Positions 1-8,760 of a stretch of DNA of 64,000 bases are shown here, piece by piece (positions within the stretch are counted from its first letter, which is position 1; each line of letters starts with the position of its first letter). Source of the DNA: Candidatus Companilactobacillus pullicola. Its GTDB lineage: Bacteria > Bacillota > Bacilli > Lactobacillales > Lactobacillaceae. Below the pieces are notes generated by a model. That model had not been told where the DNA came from, ran no database searches, and was given only the letters and a program-made list of their open reading frames with translations. Both the position numbers and the translations under genes were made by a program. Location: the NCBI GenBank assembly GCA_019116025.1, contig DXCM01000090.1, positions 106,542-170,541 on the forward strand, written 5' to 3'.

Positions 1-998
1 CAGGCGACAAGTACTACAACTTTGTTGACCAATTCGTTGAAACTGCTGAAAACTTGTTCCCTAATATGTATCTTCACTTTGAAGACTTCGGTCGTAGCAA
101 TGCTGCCAATATCTTAAACAAGTACAAGGATCAAATTCTTACATTTAACGATGATATTCAAGGTACAGGTATTATCACTCTTGCCGGTATCCTTGGTGCT
201 TTGAACATTTCTAAGCAAAAGCTTACTGATCAAGTTTATCTATCATTTGGTGCTGGTACTGCCGGTGCTGGTATTACTAAGAGAATCTTTGACTCAATGG
301 TTGAAGAAGGCCTATCTGAAGAAGAAGCTAAGAAACACTTCTACTTAGTTGATAAGCAAGGTCTATTGTTCGATGACACTGAAGATCTAACACCAGAACA
401 AAAACCATTTACTAGAAAACGTAGTGAATTTGCTAATGCTGATGAACTAACAAATCTAGAAGCTGTTGTTAAGGCTGTTCATCCTACTATTCTTGTTGGT
501 ACATCAACACAACCTGGTACTTTCACTGAATCAATTATCAAGGAAATGGCTGCTCACACTGAACGTCCAATCATCTTCCCACTATCAAATCCTACAAAGC
601 TTGCTGAAGCTAAGGCTGAAGATCTTTTGAAATGGACTGATGGTAAAGCTCTTATCGCTACTGGTATTCCTGTTGATCCAATCGAATACAATGGTGTAAC
701 TTACAATATTGGACAAGCTAACAACGCCTTGGTATATCCTGGTCTTGGACTTGGTTCAATGGCTGTTAACGCTAAGTTGCTTAGTGACGGTATGATCAAC
801 AAAGCTGCTCACTCATTGGGTGGTATCGTTGATCCTACAGAAGCAGGTGCTGCAGTATTGCCTCCTGTTTCAAAACTAGATAAGTTCAGTATTACTGTTG
901 CTGAAGGTGTCGCACAAGAAGCTATTGATGAAAAATTATCATCAGCTACTGACGCCAAGAAGGCCGTTGCTGACCTTAAGTGGGAACCTAAATATTAA
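1..998 (+). CDS. mleA: Malolactic enzyme (malic-enzyme family), 5' end outside the window
   Basis: Converts L-malate to L-lactate and CO2 with NAD and Mn as cofactors, in the cytoplasm, feeding malolactic fermentation. The reading frame is open from base 3 of the window, so the N-terminal part is missing; the first in-window TTG at 54 is internal. The visible part holds the malic-enzyme core: [10 protein letters not shown], then FNDDIQGTG (metal and substrate site) and a dinucleotide-binding FGAGTAGAG. The C-terminus ends WEPKY. NAD-malic enzyme is the alternative. The residues and the malate-type permease 34 bases downstream favour malolactic enzyme (family knowledge plus inference). The two genes probably form an operon. 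Confidence 0.85.
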   Translation, partial: GDKYYNFVDQFVETAENLFPNMYLHFEDFGRSNAANILNKYKDQILTFNDDIQGTGIITLAGILGALNISKQKLTDQVYLSFGAGTAGAGITKRIFDSMVEEGLSEEEAKKHFYLVDKQGLLFDDTEDLTPEQKPFTRKRSEFANADELTNLEAVVKAVHPTILVGTSTQPGTFTESIIKEMAAHTERPIIFPLSNPTKLAEAKAEDLLKWTDGKALIATGIPVDPIEYNGVTYNIGQANNALVYPGLGLGSMAVNAKLLSDGMINKAAHSLGGIVDPTEAGAAVLPPVSKLDKFSITVAEGVAQEAIDEKLSSATDAKKAVADLKWEPKY

Positions 999-1032
999 TA
1001 TATAAATTTGTCAAACAAAGGGGAATTATTTT

Positions 1033-1998
1033 ATGGCTGCATTTATCACTTCACTAGAAAGTGTTGCTGAAATCGTTATTGTCATTGCTTTAGGATACTG
1101 GCTAAGAGGGTCTGGTCGCCTAGGTGATGAATTCAAGGGCAATATTTCATTCATCATCATGAAAATTGCTTTACCTGCTTCTATCTTCGTTTCTGTTCTT
1201 AAATATTTGAATCGAGATAAATTAGCAAGTCTGTCTGGCGGTTTGATTTTCACTTTCGCCAGTTTCACTCTAGGTTACATCGTAGCTTGGATCTTAACTA
1301 AAGTATTCCGTATCAGAAAAGGTCGTCGTGGTACTTTCATTAACATGTTCGTTAATGCTAATACTATCTTCATTGGTTTACCATTGAACATGGCTCTATT
1401 TGGTACAAAGAGTTTACCTTACTTCCTTGTTTACTATGTTATGAACACAATTTCAACTTGGGCTGTCGGTATCTTCTTCATCTCAAGTGATGATCCAACC
1501 GTTGAAAAGGGTGCTAAGAAGGACTTCAACTGGAAGAAACTTCTACCTGCTCCACTTGTTGGTTTCTTAGTTTCATTAGTCTTCTTATTACTAGCTATTC
1601 CTGTTCCAGAATGGATCAATAAGACTTTGGACATGGTCGGTGGTATCGTTACACCTATGTCACTTATCTACATTGGTATTATCTTAGCTGATGCTGGTTT
1701 GAAATCTATCAAATTCGACCGTGATACAATTCTAGCCCTAGTTGGTAGATTCATTATCGCCCCTGCTTTAATGATCAGTATCATCCTATTAGGTAAATCA
1801 ATGATGGGTACTAACTTACCTGCTCTAGAAAGTAGCTCATTCATCATTCAATCTGCTGCTCCTGGACTTGCTGTTCTACCTATCTTGGTTGACCAATCAC
1901 ATGGTGACGTCGACTACGCAACAAATCTTGTTACAACATCAACTGTCTTGTTCGTAATCGTCGTTCCAATCTTGATGCAAGTAGCAAACTTGATCTAA
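1033..1998 (+). CDS. mleP: Malate permease, AEC (auxin efflux carrier) family
   Basis: A 321-residue integral membrane protein with about ten hydrophobic segments spread over its whole length, as expected for AEC-family transporters. It starts at ATG 1033 with AAAGGGG about ten bases upstream. It follows the malolactic gene closely on the same strand, and AEC proteins in this position import malate and export lactate (established for MleP). A bidirectional terminator follows. The transport direction and substrate are inferred from the neighbour. The family assignment is clear from the even spread of hydrophobic helices and the N-terminal layout. Confidence 0.85.
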   Translation: MAAFITSLESVAEIVIVIALGYWLRGSGRLGDEFKGNISFIIMKIALPASIFVSVLKYLNRDKLASLSGGLIFTFASFTLGYIVAWILTKVFRIRKGRRGTFINMFVNANTIFIGLPLNMALFGTKSLPYFLVYYVMNTISTWAVGIFFISSDDPTVEKGAKKDFNWKKLLPAPLVGFLVSLVFLLLAIPVPEWINKTLDMVGGIVTPMSLIYIGIILADAGLKSIKFDRDTILALVGRFIIAPALMISIILLGKSMMGTNLPALESSSFIIQSAAPGLAVLPILVDQSHGDVDYATNLVTTSTVLFVIVVPILMQVANLI

Positions 1999-2085
1999 TC
2001 AAACTATTCACACATTCAAAACCTCCTATAAATTATCTTTTCGCATAAAGAATTGAGCTTTCCGTGTTTGATTCTTTCAAAATAA

Positions 2086-2123
2086 AACTCCTTAACTTGG
2101 ACAAGAATCCAGGTTAAGGAGTT
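2086..2123. terminator. Bidirectional terminator between mleP and the PTS operon
   Basis: Arms AACTCCTTAACTTGG and CCAGGTTAAGGAGTT pair with one G-U, followed on the plus strand by TTTTTT. It lies between convergent genes and mainly serves mleP. Confidence 0.85.
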
Positions 2124-2125
2124 TT

Positions 2126-2455
2126 TTATTGCTTCAATTTTTTAAATACCTCAATCAAATGCTTAACTAAGTTATATTCACTGTTAACGGACATCATCGT
2201 ATCCTGAGCATGAGTGAACAAAACTGAATACTCTAATTTTTCACCCTCAGCCTCTTTTTGAATCTTATCTGTCTGCAATGCGTGTGCTGTTAATAGTTTC
2301 TCATGTGCCTGCTTCAATAATTGCTCAGACTCATCATATTTAGCATCTCCAACTAAGTCTAACGCTTGCATAATAAATTTTCTGGCATCACCAGAAGAGA
2401 TTATCATCTGCATTGATCGACGTAGGTCAGCATTATTTTCAGATTCATCTATCAT
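2126..2455 (-). CDS. PTS lactose/cellobiose-type IIA component
   Basis: A 109-residue all-helical cytoplasmic protein of the PTS lactose/cellobiose IIA family. It accepts phosphate from HPr on a histidine and passes it to IIB. The phosphorylatable His is expected in the second half, in the segment with EKLTAHALQTDKIQKEA and FTHAQDTMM. It is the last gene of an IIB-IIC-IIA operon: IIC ends at 2457, one base from this start. No glycosidase is linked, so the sugar cannot be named. It is similar in length and layout to the IIA at 38948-39277. Confidence 0.9.
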   Translation of the reverse strand: MIDESENNADLRRSMQMIISSGDARKFIMQALDLVGDAKYDESEQLLKQAHEKLLTAHALQTDKIQKEAEGEKLEYSVLFTHAQDTMMSVNSEYNLVKHLIEVFKKLKQ

Positions 2456-2456
2456 C

Positions 2457-3674
2457 TTACTTACCTGCTTCTTTCTTTATTAATTCACGGTCATAAGCCT
2501 TGAAAAATGGATACCAAATTGCTGCTGCGACTAGGAAAATAATTAATACCAAAATAATTGAACCGATCGTATGTCCATTGATCCACGTATTGATTGGGAA
2601 AGGAACATACCACATCTGGAAAACTGCATCAGGGATATGTCCTAATCCTGTTTTCAAACCAAGCCAAACAATGATTGGCAAAATTACTCCTTGAATCCAC
2701 ATCGGAATCATCAAATATGGGTTCCAGACGATCGAACCAAAGACAACCGGTTCATTGATATTAAAAATACTAGGTACGATAAAGGCTTTTCCTAAAATTT
2801 TTAATCGTTGCGACTTAGCTAAAAATAACATCATTAAAACTAATGGCATCGTACAACCTACCCCACCAATCCATAAATAGGTTGAAAACATTGTTTCTCC
2901 AGTAACGATATTATGGGCCCCATGTATTTGATTAGCTTGAATAGCTGCTAAATATACCGGCGTTGTGATTGGAGTCAAAATCCATGTTGAAATCCCCATT
3001 GAATAAATCAAACAATTGATCAACATAACTAATACAAATCCAGGTAGAGTCTCAACAATATTAGCTAAAGGTGAAAACATTTGAATGATCAATTGATAAA
3101 CATTGATTTTTAAGACATCGACTAAAATAAAACCGGCTGTGATAACAATTCCTATCGGTAACATTGAATCAAACCATGCCGTCACAAAGTCGGGAATAAC
3201 AGTATCTTCAGAAAAGAAACTGAATTTTCCAAAGAATCCCATAACTAAGGCCGCGAAAATACCACAAATAATGGCTACAAACATCCCTGCTGCACCAAAG
3301 TGACTGAATTCAAATATCGCACTACCATCTTTTCCCATCACGGGATTAGTTAGAAGTAAAAATAATCCTAAAGAAGCTAGTCCAGAAATAATTCTCTGCT
3401 TTGCTAATTTCTTTTTTTCCATCATATTAAAAGGTATTAGAAATGCGACAAAAATTGAAATAATTCCAAAAGTAAAATTACTGATACCTGATAAATCAGG
3501 CCACCATTTCCAAATATTAGCGAACAAACCTAAAAAAGTAATTACCGAGCTAACCAAAATAAAGGGCAATGTTTGTAAAATCGAATCTTTTAAAACACTG
3601 ATCCAAATATTACGACTGATTCGATCCATTTTGGGTGCTACTTTATTTTTAAAAACTGTCATAAAGTTATTCAT
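2457..3674 (-). CDS. PTS lactose/cellobiose-type IIC permease
   Basis: About 405 residues and strongly hydrophobic, with the IIC signature near the C-terminal half (FIVPSIFNINEPVVFG), which is the sugar-binding Asn-Glu-Pro motif of this family. I place the start at ATG 3674. A TTG at 3683 is only two bases after GGAAGG, whereas 3674 has a workable spacing. It lies between IIB and IIA on the same strand, giving a full three-component transporter in the membrane. The substrate is probably a beta-glucoside or other disaccharide (inference from family only). No cre site was seen upstream of the operon. Confidence 0.9.
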   Translation of the reverse strand: MNNFMTVFKNKVAPKMDRISRNIWISVLKDSILQTLPFILVSSVITFLGLFANIWKWWPDLSGISNFTFGIISIFVAFLIPFNMMEKKKLAKQRIISGLASLGLFLLLTNPVMGKDGSAIFEFSHFGAAGMFVAIICGIFAALVMGFFGKFSFFSEDTVIPDFVTAWFDSMLPIGIVITAGFILVDVLKINVYQLIIQMFSPLANIVETLPGFVLVMLINCLIYSMGISTWILTPITTPVYLAAIQANQIHGAHNIVTGETMFSTYLWIGGVGCTMPLVLMMLFLAKSQRLKILGKAFIVPSIFNINEPVVFGSIVWNPYLMIPMWIQGVILPIIVWLGLKTGLGHIPDAVFQMWYVPFPINTWINGHTIGSIILVLIIFLVAAAIWYPFFKAYDRELIKKEAGK

Positions 3675-3700
3675 TTGCTTCAAATCCTTCCAATTATTTT

Positions 3701-4009
3701 CTAATCAAGTACGCTTTGAAGGTGATCTAATGCTTTTTCACCGTCTAAAGTGGCATAGTAATCAGAATTCATCAGAATAACTTTTTTATCAGTACCTGTC
3801 ACCAATTGTTTAATTTCTGCTTCCATAAAAGATAAATGTGGGCCTATCATGATAACATCGGTCTCAGCAAGATAATTTTCTAATTCAGATTCACTACGGG
3901 CTTTAATTTGATAATCTAACCCTTTCTTTTTAGCGACTTTTCGCATGCTAACAGCCATGAATCCTGACGAAGCACCAGTACCACAAACTAATAAAACTTG
4001 TAAACTCAT
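3701..4009 (-). CDS. PTS lactose/cellobiose-type IIB component
   Basis: A 102-residue cytoplasmic IIB protein. The N-terminal VLLVCGTGASSGFMA contains the phosphocysteine (Cys 9) and its P-loop-like turn. It receives phosphate from IIA and phosphorylates the sugar carried by IIC. First gene of the operon, with AGGG about six bases before ATG 4009. The loop is CGTGASSG, not CCAAGMSTS as in the IIB at 39394, so the two IIBs belong to different subgroups and probably serve different sugars. Confidence 0.9.
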   Translation of the reverse strand: MSLQVLLVCGTGASSGFMAVSMRKVAKKKGLDYQIKARSESELENYLAETDVIMIGPHLSFMEAEIKQLVTGTDKKVILMNSDYYATLDGEKALDHLQSVLD

Positions 4010-4129
4010 ATTCTTCCCTCAATCGTTGATTTATTTAATACTCATTCAATTTAATGAAGTCAAAAATATAAGTCAAATTTACCTTTATTTTTCTATTCCA
4101 TCAAAAAAGGCTTTATATCAACAAAAAAA

Positions 4130-4165
4130 GCCAATGACAACGATAAAAATCGTGTAGTCATTGGC
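4130..4165 (-). terminator. Terminator of the small gene at 4186
   Basis: GCCAATGAC pairs with GTCATTGGC, with a further partly paired inner segment. On the minus strand the stem is followed by a run of T (plus-strand A run 4123-4129). It separates the unknown gene from the PTS operon. Confidence 0.8.
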
Positions 4166-4185
4166 CAAAATATCGGTAAAATATT

Positions 4186-4518
4186 CTATTTTTGAGGTGA
4201 GATCAAACTAATTAAACGATTGACTAAAGCCACTACTCGTCTAGCGTCACTAGCAATCATATCCATATCGCGTTCTTTGACCATGGTGTGAGTTACTAAC
4301 AACAAGCTGACAGAATCGGTATCATCGTTAAATTTTCCAATAGGCAAAGTTACATTATGATCGTACATTGGGACTTGCCCTTCTTCCACCTTAACTAACT
4401 TTGAACCTTCGGGCATGCTTAAAATATAAGTCTTAATTCTCTCCAAACTAAACTTATCTTGATAAAATCCGTAAATAACCGTTAGTTCATTTAAGATATA
4501 TTTAATTTCGTTATTCAT
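4186..4518 (-). CDS. Conserved-looking hypothetical protein, 110 aa
   Basis: I do not recognise this family. It is a 110-residue soluble protein without signal peptide or membrane segment. The first half is basic and aromatic (ELTVIYGFYQDKFSLERIK), the middle is acidic (GKFNDDTDS) and the C-terminal part is a predicted helix rich in Val and Leu (RRVVALVNRLISLI). It stands alone between its own terminator and the fructosamine kinase gene. ATG 4518 follows GGGAG. Nothing in the sequence or context gives a function. Confidence 0.6.
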   Translation of the reverse strand: MNNEIKYILNELTVIYGFYQDKFSLERIKTYILSMPEGSKLVKVEEGQVPMYDHNVTLPIGKFNDDTDSVSLLLVTHTMVKERDMDMIASDARRVVALVNRLISLISPQK

Positions 4519-4597
4519 TTAATTCACTCCCGCTAAAAAGAAAAGTCTTTACTTATAGTATCGCTCTTATTTTGGTAAATTGACAAGGAAGTTAGTC

Positions 4598-5449
4598 TTA
4601 ATTTTCTACACTTTGTCTTAATGTATTATTAAAACTTGCCCCATAAGTCTCACCAAAAAGATTTAGATGTGCCAGTAAATAATAAGTCTGATACCAAGGT
4701 ACCCTTCTTTGCCAATCCTTATCTAATGGGTAAAGATCCTGATATCCTTGATAGAACTCTTCATTAAAGCCACCAAACAACAAAGTCATTGCAATATCCA
4801 TCTCACGGTCACCAAAAAAGACGTCGGGATCAAATAAAATTGGTTGATGATTTTGTTGAAAACCAACGTTACCATTCCACAAATCACCGTGCATCAAACT
4901 CGGCGTGATGGGATGAACTTGATAATAATCTGTTAATTTTTCCTCAAATTGACGCATTAACTTATCGCGGTCATCATTCCACAAACCTTTTTTCTGAACT
5001 TCATTGATCAAAACATTCAAACGTTGTTGGATATAGAAGTCACCCCAATTAGCGCGCCAAGTATTTATTTTAGGATTCTTTGCATTTAAAACATCATGTC
5101 CCAAACCAAAACGTAGTGAATGACGTTGATGCATTTTAGCCACTAATCGACCTAGATCATACTGGGAACCCGTTCCAAAATGAATATAATCCAAAACCAG
5201 ATAGCCATTATCTTGAAAAGTTCCACTTCGAATTACCTTAGGAGCATTAGCCACTGAATTAATCAGATTGAGACTTTCAATTTCATGATCAAAGAAGCCT
5301 TCATTGTTGTTTGGTTGAACCTTTAGGAAATATTCACCTGTATCTGAAACCACTTTAAAAGCCAAATTAATATCGCCGCCAGAAACAGCTTGGACATTTT
5401 GAATCTGACCTAACTTCAGTTCGTCATACCAACTTTTATCTATAAGCAT
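4598..5449 (-). CDS. Fructosamine kinase / ketosamine-3-kinase family protein
   Basis: A 283-residue kinase-fold protein of the fructosamine-kinase (aminoglycoside phosphotransferase-like) family. Near the N-terminus is a Gly-rich phosphate loop (VSGGDINLAFKV), with the ATP lysine in YFLKVQ. The catalytic loop is LMHGDLWNGNVGF, and the metal-binding Asp lies in ILFDPDVFFGDREMDIAM. Proteins of this type phosphorylate sugar-amine adducts so that glycated amines can be repaired or used; the exact substrate here is unknown. It is monocistronic and divergent from the GNAT gene. Confidence 0.9.
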   Translation of the reverse strand: MLIDKSWYDELKLGQIQNVQAVSGGDINLAFKVVSDTGEYFLKVQPNNNEGFFDHEIESLNLINSVANAPKVIRSGTFQDNGYLVLDYIHFGTGSQYDLGRLVAKMHQRHSLRFGLGHDVLNAKNPKINTWRANWGDFYIQQRLNVLINEVQKKGLWNDDRDKLMRQFEEKLTDYYQVHPITPSLMHGDLWNGNVGFQQNHQPILFDPDVFFGDREMDIAMTLLFGGFNEEFYQGYQDLYPLDKDWQRRVPWYQTYYLLAHLNLFGETYGASFNNTLRQSVEN

Positions 5450-5543
5450 TAGATATTCCTCTTATCCTTTTAACCTTCTTTAACTCCTGTTACAATCATA
5501 ATTAATTCTTTGCTAATAAGCAAAATCTATTCTGAGGTGTAAT

Positions 5544-5990
5544 TTGAAAATAAAAATTGTTTCTAAAAGGTCCGAAAATCTAATACTTCAATTGACCGAT
5601 GTTTGGGAATCATCTGTTAGAGCTACCCACTCCTTTTTATCTGAAGAGGCAGTTCAAACAATTAAGACTTCTTTACCAGAAATTTTACGAAAAATTCCTG
5701 ATTTGATAATTGCAGAGGATGAGTCCCCTATTGCTTTCATGGGTATCTCTCATCAAGAACTTGAAATGTTATTTGTGGCTCCAGAATTCCGTGGCCATGG
5801 CATTGGCAAGCAATTAATTACTTATGGAATCAAAAATTTTAATGTGAATAAATTGACGGTCAACGAACAGAATCCTCAAGCCATTGGATTTTATCAACAT
5901 CTTGGCTTTGAAACTTACCGCCGTACTGAAACTGATGATGCCGGTAATCCTTATCCTATTTTACACATGAAAAAAACTGATGCAGACTAA
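5544..5990 (+). CDS. GNAT family N-acetyltransferase, 148 aa
   Basis: A small cytoplasmic acetyltransferase of the GNAT fold. The acetyl-CoA pyrophosphate loop is visible as FRGHGIGKQLI (residues about 91-101), preceded by the beta-strand LEMLFVAP and followed by NPQAIGFYQHLGFE. The start is TTG at 5544 with GAGGTG four bases before it; there is no ATG in frame nearby. The acceptor substrate is unknown. It is divergent from the fructosamine kinase and closed by a strong terminator. Confidence 0.85.
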   Translation: MKIKIVSKRSENLILQLTDVWESSVRATHSFLSEEAVQTIKTSLPEILRKIPDLIIAEDESPIAFMGISHQELEMLFVAPEFRGHGIGKQLITYGIKNFNVNKLTVNEQNPQAIGFYQHLGFETYRRTETDDAGNPYPILHMKKTDAD

Positions 5991-5996
5991 TTCACA

Positions 5997-6048
5997 AAAA
6001 AGGTATCCATACCAACCAAAAAAATTTGGACGTTACGGATGCCTTTTT
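5997..6048. terminator. Bidirectional terminator
   Basis: AAAAAGG-TATCC-TA pairs with TACGGATGCCTTTTT, with an inner CCAA/TTGG pair. It lies between convergent genes (GNAT and glycerate kinase). Confidence 0.85.
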
Positions 6049-6063
6049 AAGTGCTTAAATCAT

Positions 6064-7209
6064 CTATTTCATATTTGTATTTTTAATTAAACGTGCAATG
6101 TTCTCTGAAACTTGTTGTAAATTTTTATCAGTATCCGCAATAGCCTTTGACAGCTCTTCAACTCCAGGCACACAAGTAAAGATTGCGTCAATTCCCAAAG
6201 GATAAAGTTCCGATATTTTTTCACCAACAGAACCTGCAATCGCAATGACTGTTGCCTTTGGATTAACAGCTTTAGTTGCCTTGGCCACTCCAATCGGTGT
6301 CTTGCCAAACTTAGTTTGAAAGTCAATTTGACCTTCTCCTGTCACTACAACATCAGCATCTTTTACTTTATCTTTTAAATCAGTATAGTCGACGACAATT
6401 TCGACTCCTGAACGCATTTCCGAGTGCGTAAAGGCTAAGAGTCCCGCACCCAATCCGCCAGCAGCACCAGCTCCAGGAACTTCTTCTAAATCTTTTCCAA
6501 GATCTCTTTTTAAAATGTCAGCGTAATGTGATAAAGCTTTATCCAAAAATTCAACCATTTTCTCATTAGCACCCTTTTGAGGCCCAAAAACATGACTGGC
6601 ACCGTTGGGACCCGTTAAAGGATTGGTTACATCTGAAGCAATAATAACTTTAACATCCGCTAATTCTGGCAACATATTTGAGATATCGATTCGATCCAAT
6701 TTCTCCAGCATGGCACCACCATATTGGAGTTCTTGGCCTTTTTCATCTAATAAATGAGCACCTAAGGCTTGAGCCATACCAGCACCACCATCATTAGTAG
6801 CCGAACCACCAATTCCAATGATAATCGTCTTAGCGCCCTTTTGAATGGCTGACTTGATCAACTCACCAGTTCCAAAAGTTGTTGTGATATATGGATTTTG
6901 CGTAAATTGATTGATGTATTGAATCCCGCTAGCTTCTGCCATCTCAATAACAGCCACCTTGCCATCATCGATCAAACCGTAGTGAGCTGTTGTCTTATGG
7001 CCTAAAGGATTAACAACTTCCTCAGTTATAATTTGACCATTTTTAGCATCGACTAATGATTGAACTGTTCCTTCACCACCATCGGCCATTGGTACATTGA
7101 CAAACTCGGCTTCTGGATAAACTTTAGCAAAGCCTTTGTGCATTGCTTGAGCAACTTCCTTAGCTGTTAATGAATTTTTATATGAATCTGGAGCCAAAAC
7201 TATTTTCAT
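6064..7209 (-). CDS. glxK: Glycerate kinase (GarK/GlxK family)
   Basis: Phosphorylates D-glycerate with ATP, giving a phosphoglycerate for glycolysis. The 381 residues match the usual length. The N-terminal MKIVLAPDSYKNSLTA is the family hallmark. The Gly-rich segments IGIGGSATNDGGAGMAQALGA and GAGAAGGLGAGLLAF and the VTGEGQIDFQT loop are all present. It is the second gene of an operon, 13 bases after a GntP-type permease, so the pair takes up and activates glycerate or a related aldonate. The divergent CdaR-type regulator fits control by a sugar acid (family knowledge). Confidence 0.92.
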   Translation of the reverse strand: MKIVLAPDSYKNSLTAKEVAQAMHKGFAKVYPEAEFVNVPMADGGEGTVQSLVDAKNGQIITEEVVNPLGHKTTAHYGLIDDGKVAVIEMAEASGIQYINQFTQNPYITTTFGTGELIKSAIQKGAKTIIIGIGGSATNDGGAGMAQALGAHLLDEKGQELQYGGAMLEKLDRIDISNMLPELADVKVIIASDVTNPLTGPNGASHVFGPQKGANEKMVEFLDKALSHYADILKRDLGKDLEEVPGAGAAGGLGAGLLAFTHSEMRSGVEIVVDYTDLKDKVKDADVVVTGEGQIDFQTKFGKTPIGVAKATKAVNPKATVIAIAGSVGEKISELYPLGIDAIFTCVPGVEELSKAIADTDKNLQQVSENIARLIKNTNMK

Positions 7210-7222
7210 TTATAATCCACCT

Positions 7223-8506
7223 CTAGAACAGATTTCCATACATTAATGTTGCTACAATCGTCATTGAAAGTCCAACGAGCATTTCCCAGAAGACAACGCT
7301 CATTCTTTCCTTAAAGTGCATGTCAACAGCTTTGGCTGTCACGTGGAAATAGTTACCATGTGGCAATTGATCGATAACTGTGGCTCCGGTATGAACCATT
7401 GCTGCAGCGCCAGTACCGGAGATACCAAATGACATGATTGACTTACTGAATGAATTTGAAGCTAAGATAACACCAGTTGATGTTGATGCCGTTGCTGCTG
7501 CCATCAAGATACCGGCAATTGGTGCCAAGAACGTTCCAGAGATTCCGGAAACTTTTACTATCTCAACTACCTTCTGGGGCAAGTCAGATGCTGAAACTAA
7601 ACCAGCAATTGCACCAGCACCAATCAAAATCAGTACCACATCGGTCATACGTGCTAATCCACCAGTCATATATTTCAAAAACTTTTTACGTTGTCCCATT
7701 GCCAAAGTTCCAATTAAACCAGCAATCGGTAAAATATACATTGCATCCAAATTAAATGATGCTAAGGCTTTGATTCCCAAAATATCACCTACAGGAGTGA
7801 TCAATAAGAGGACGACCGCCACTAAAGGTGTCACAATGGCTGCCTTTAAACTTGGTAAGTCTTTTTCCTCTTTGGCTTCAAACTTACGATCAGCTGGTAC
7901 AAAAGATCCTTTATTTTTGATCAAGGTAGCTAAAAGTACTGTCACAATAAGACCTACGACTGCTGGTACAAAGTCAGCAATCATAACTTGTGAAAGTTCA
8001 ACATTGAAACCTTTTGCAGCTGCAATTGTATTTGGATTAGGCGAAATAATATTTCCCGCTTTACCACCACCAGAAAGAGCTACCAATAATGAGAGCTTAC
8101 TGTAGTGCATCTTTTGCCCTACCTCTAGAGCAATTGGTGCCACGATCAAAACTGCCACAGGAATGAATATCCCCACACCTGTTAGAACCATCGTCGATAA
8201 CGCTAGAGCTAAAATCGCTAACTTATCATTAAAACGATTAACAATATTAGATGCGATCACGTTGGCTGCACCTGATTCCATCATGACTCCAGCTAAAACA
8301 CCAGCCGCAATCACACGGATAATTGTACCCATAACGCCAGAACTACCTTTAACGATCACGTCTGTCGTTTGCGAAAGGTTCATTCCCCCAATTAAACAAC
8401 CAACGATTGCGCCAAAAATTAATGCATAAATAGGATTAACTCTGAATAAAATCAATCCAATTGCTAAAAGCAAACCTAATAAGGCTGCCCACCAAGCAAT
8501 AACCAT
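7223..8506 (-). CDS. GntP-family permease, likely glycerate/aldonate transporter
   Basis: A 427-residue polytopic membrane protein with roughly twelve hydrophobic segments and the GntP-type repeated Gly/Ser-rich re-entrant loops (LSGGGKAGNIISPNPNT, ATASTSTGVILAS). Members import gluconate, glycerate and related acids by proton symport. The neighbouring glycerate kinase makes glycerate the likely cargo (inference). AGGAGG precedes ATG 8506. It is transcribed away from the CdaR regulator, with a well-formed promoter and inverted repeats between the two genes. Confidence 0.88.
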   Translation of the reverse strand: MVIAWWAALLGLLLAIGLILFRVNPIYALIFGAIVGCLIGGMNLSQTTDVIVKGSSGVMGTIIRVIAAGVLAGVMMESGAANVIASNIVNRFNDKLAILALALSTMVLTGVGIFIPVAVLIVAPIALEVGQKMHYSKLSLLVALSGGGKAGNIISPNPNTIAAAKGFNVELSQVMIADFVPAVVGLIVTVLLATLIKNKGSFVPADRKFEAKEEKDLPSLKAAIVTPLVAVVLLLITPVGDILGIKALASFNLDAMYILPIAGLIGTLAMGQRKKFLKYMTGGLARMTDVVLILIGAGAIAGLVSASDLPQKVVEIVKVSGISGTFLAPIAGILMAAATASTSTGVILASNSFSKSIMSFGISGTGAAAMVHTGATVIDQLPHGNYFHVTAKAVDMHFKERMSVVFWEMLVGLSMTIVATLMYGNLF

Positions 8507-8528
8507 TTTAAAACTTCCTCCTCAAAAA

Positions 8529-8579
8529 CACGGTAATTGTTAAATATTGAACAATTATTAACTTTTGTATAATACCGTG
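8529..8579. promoter_or_regulatory. Nested inverted repeats between gntP and cdaR, possible operator
   Basis: Outer arms CACGGTA (8529-8535) and TACCGTG (8573-8579) enclose AATTGTT (8535-8541) and AACAATT (8550-8556). The set lies just downstream of and across the -10 region of the minus-strand promoter, a typical place for a regulator site. It is a candidate CdaR-type target, by inference only. Confidence 0.5.
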
Positions 8580-8597
8580 ATGAAATCACTAAATCAA
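8569..8597 (-). promoter_or_regulatory. Promoter of the gntP-glxK operon
   Basis: On the minus strand: -35 TTGATT (8597-8592), exact 17-base spacer, -10 TATTAT (8574-8569). This leaves a leader of about 55 bases before ATG 8506. Confidence 0.6.
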
Positions 8598-8760
8598 TGT
8601 ACATTTGCACAAAAATAATTGGGTGATACTTTAAAAAATAATGAATTTTATTGATAAATCAATGTTTTTAAATTTTAAAATAATGTAAAATATTTATATG
8701 CACAAATAACAGATTCAAGCTTTTGCATAACTTTGCTTGATCTTTAACAAGGAAAAAATT

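Noticed and set aside
7434..8105. 223-residue open frame on the plus strand opposite gntP
   Set aside because: It is antisense to a clear membrane transporter gene; low-complexity Ile/Pro/Ala/Thr composition is typical of a shadow frame, and there is no ribosome-binding site.
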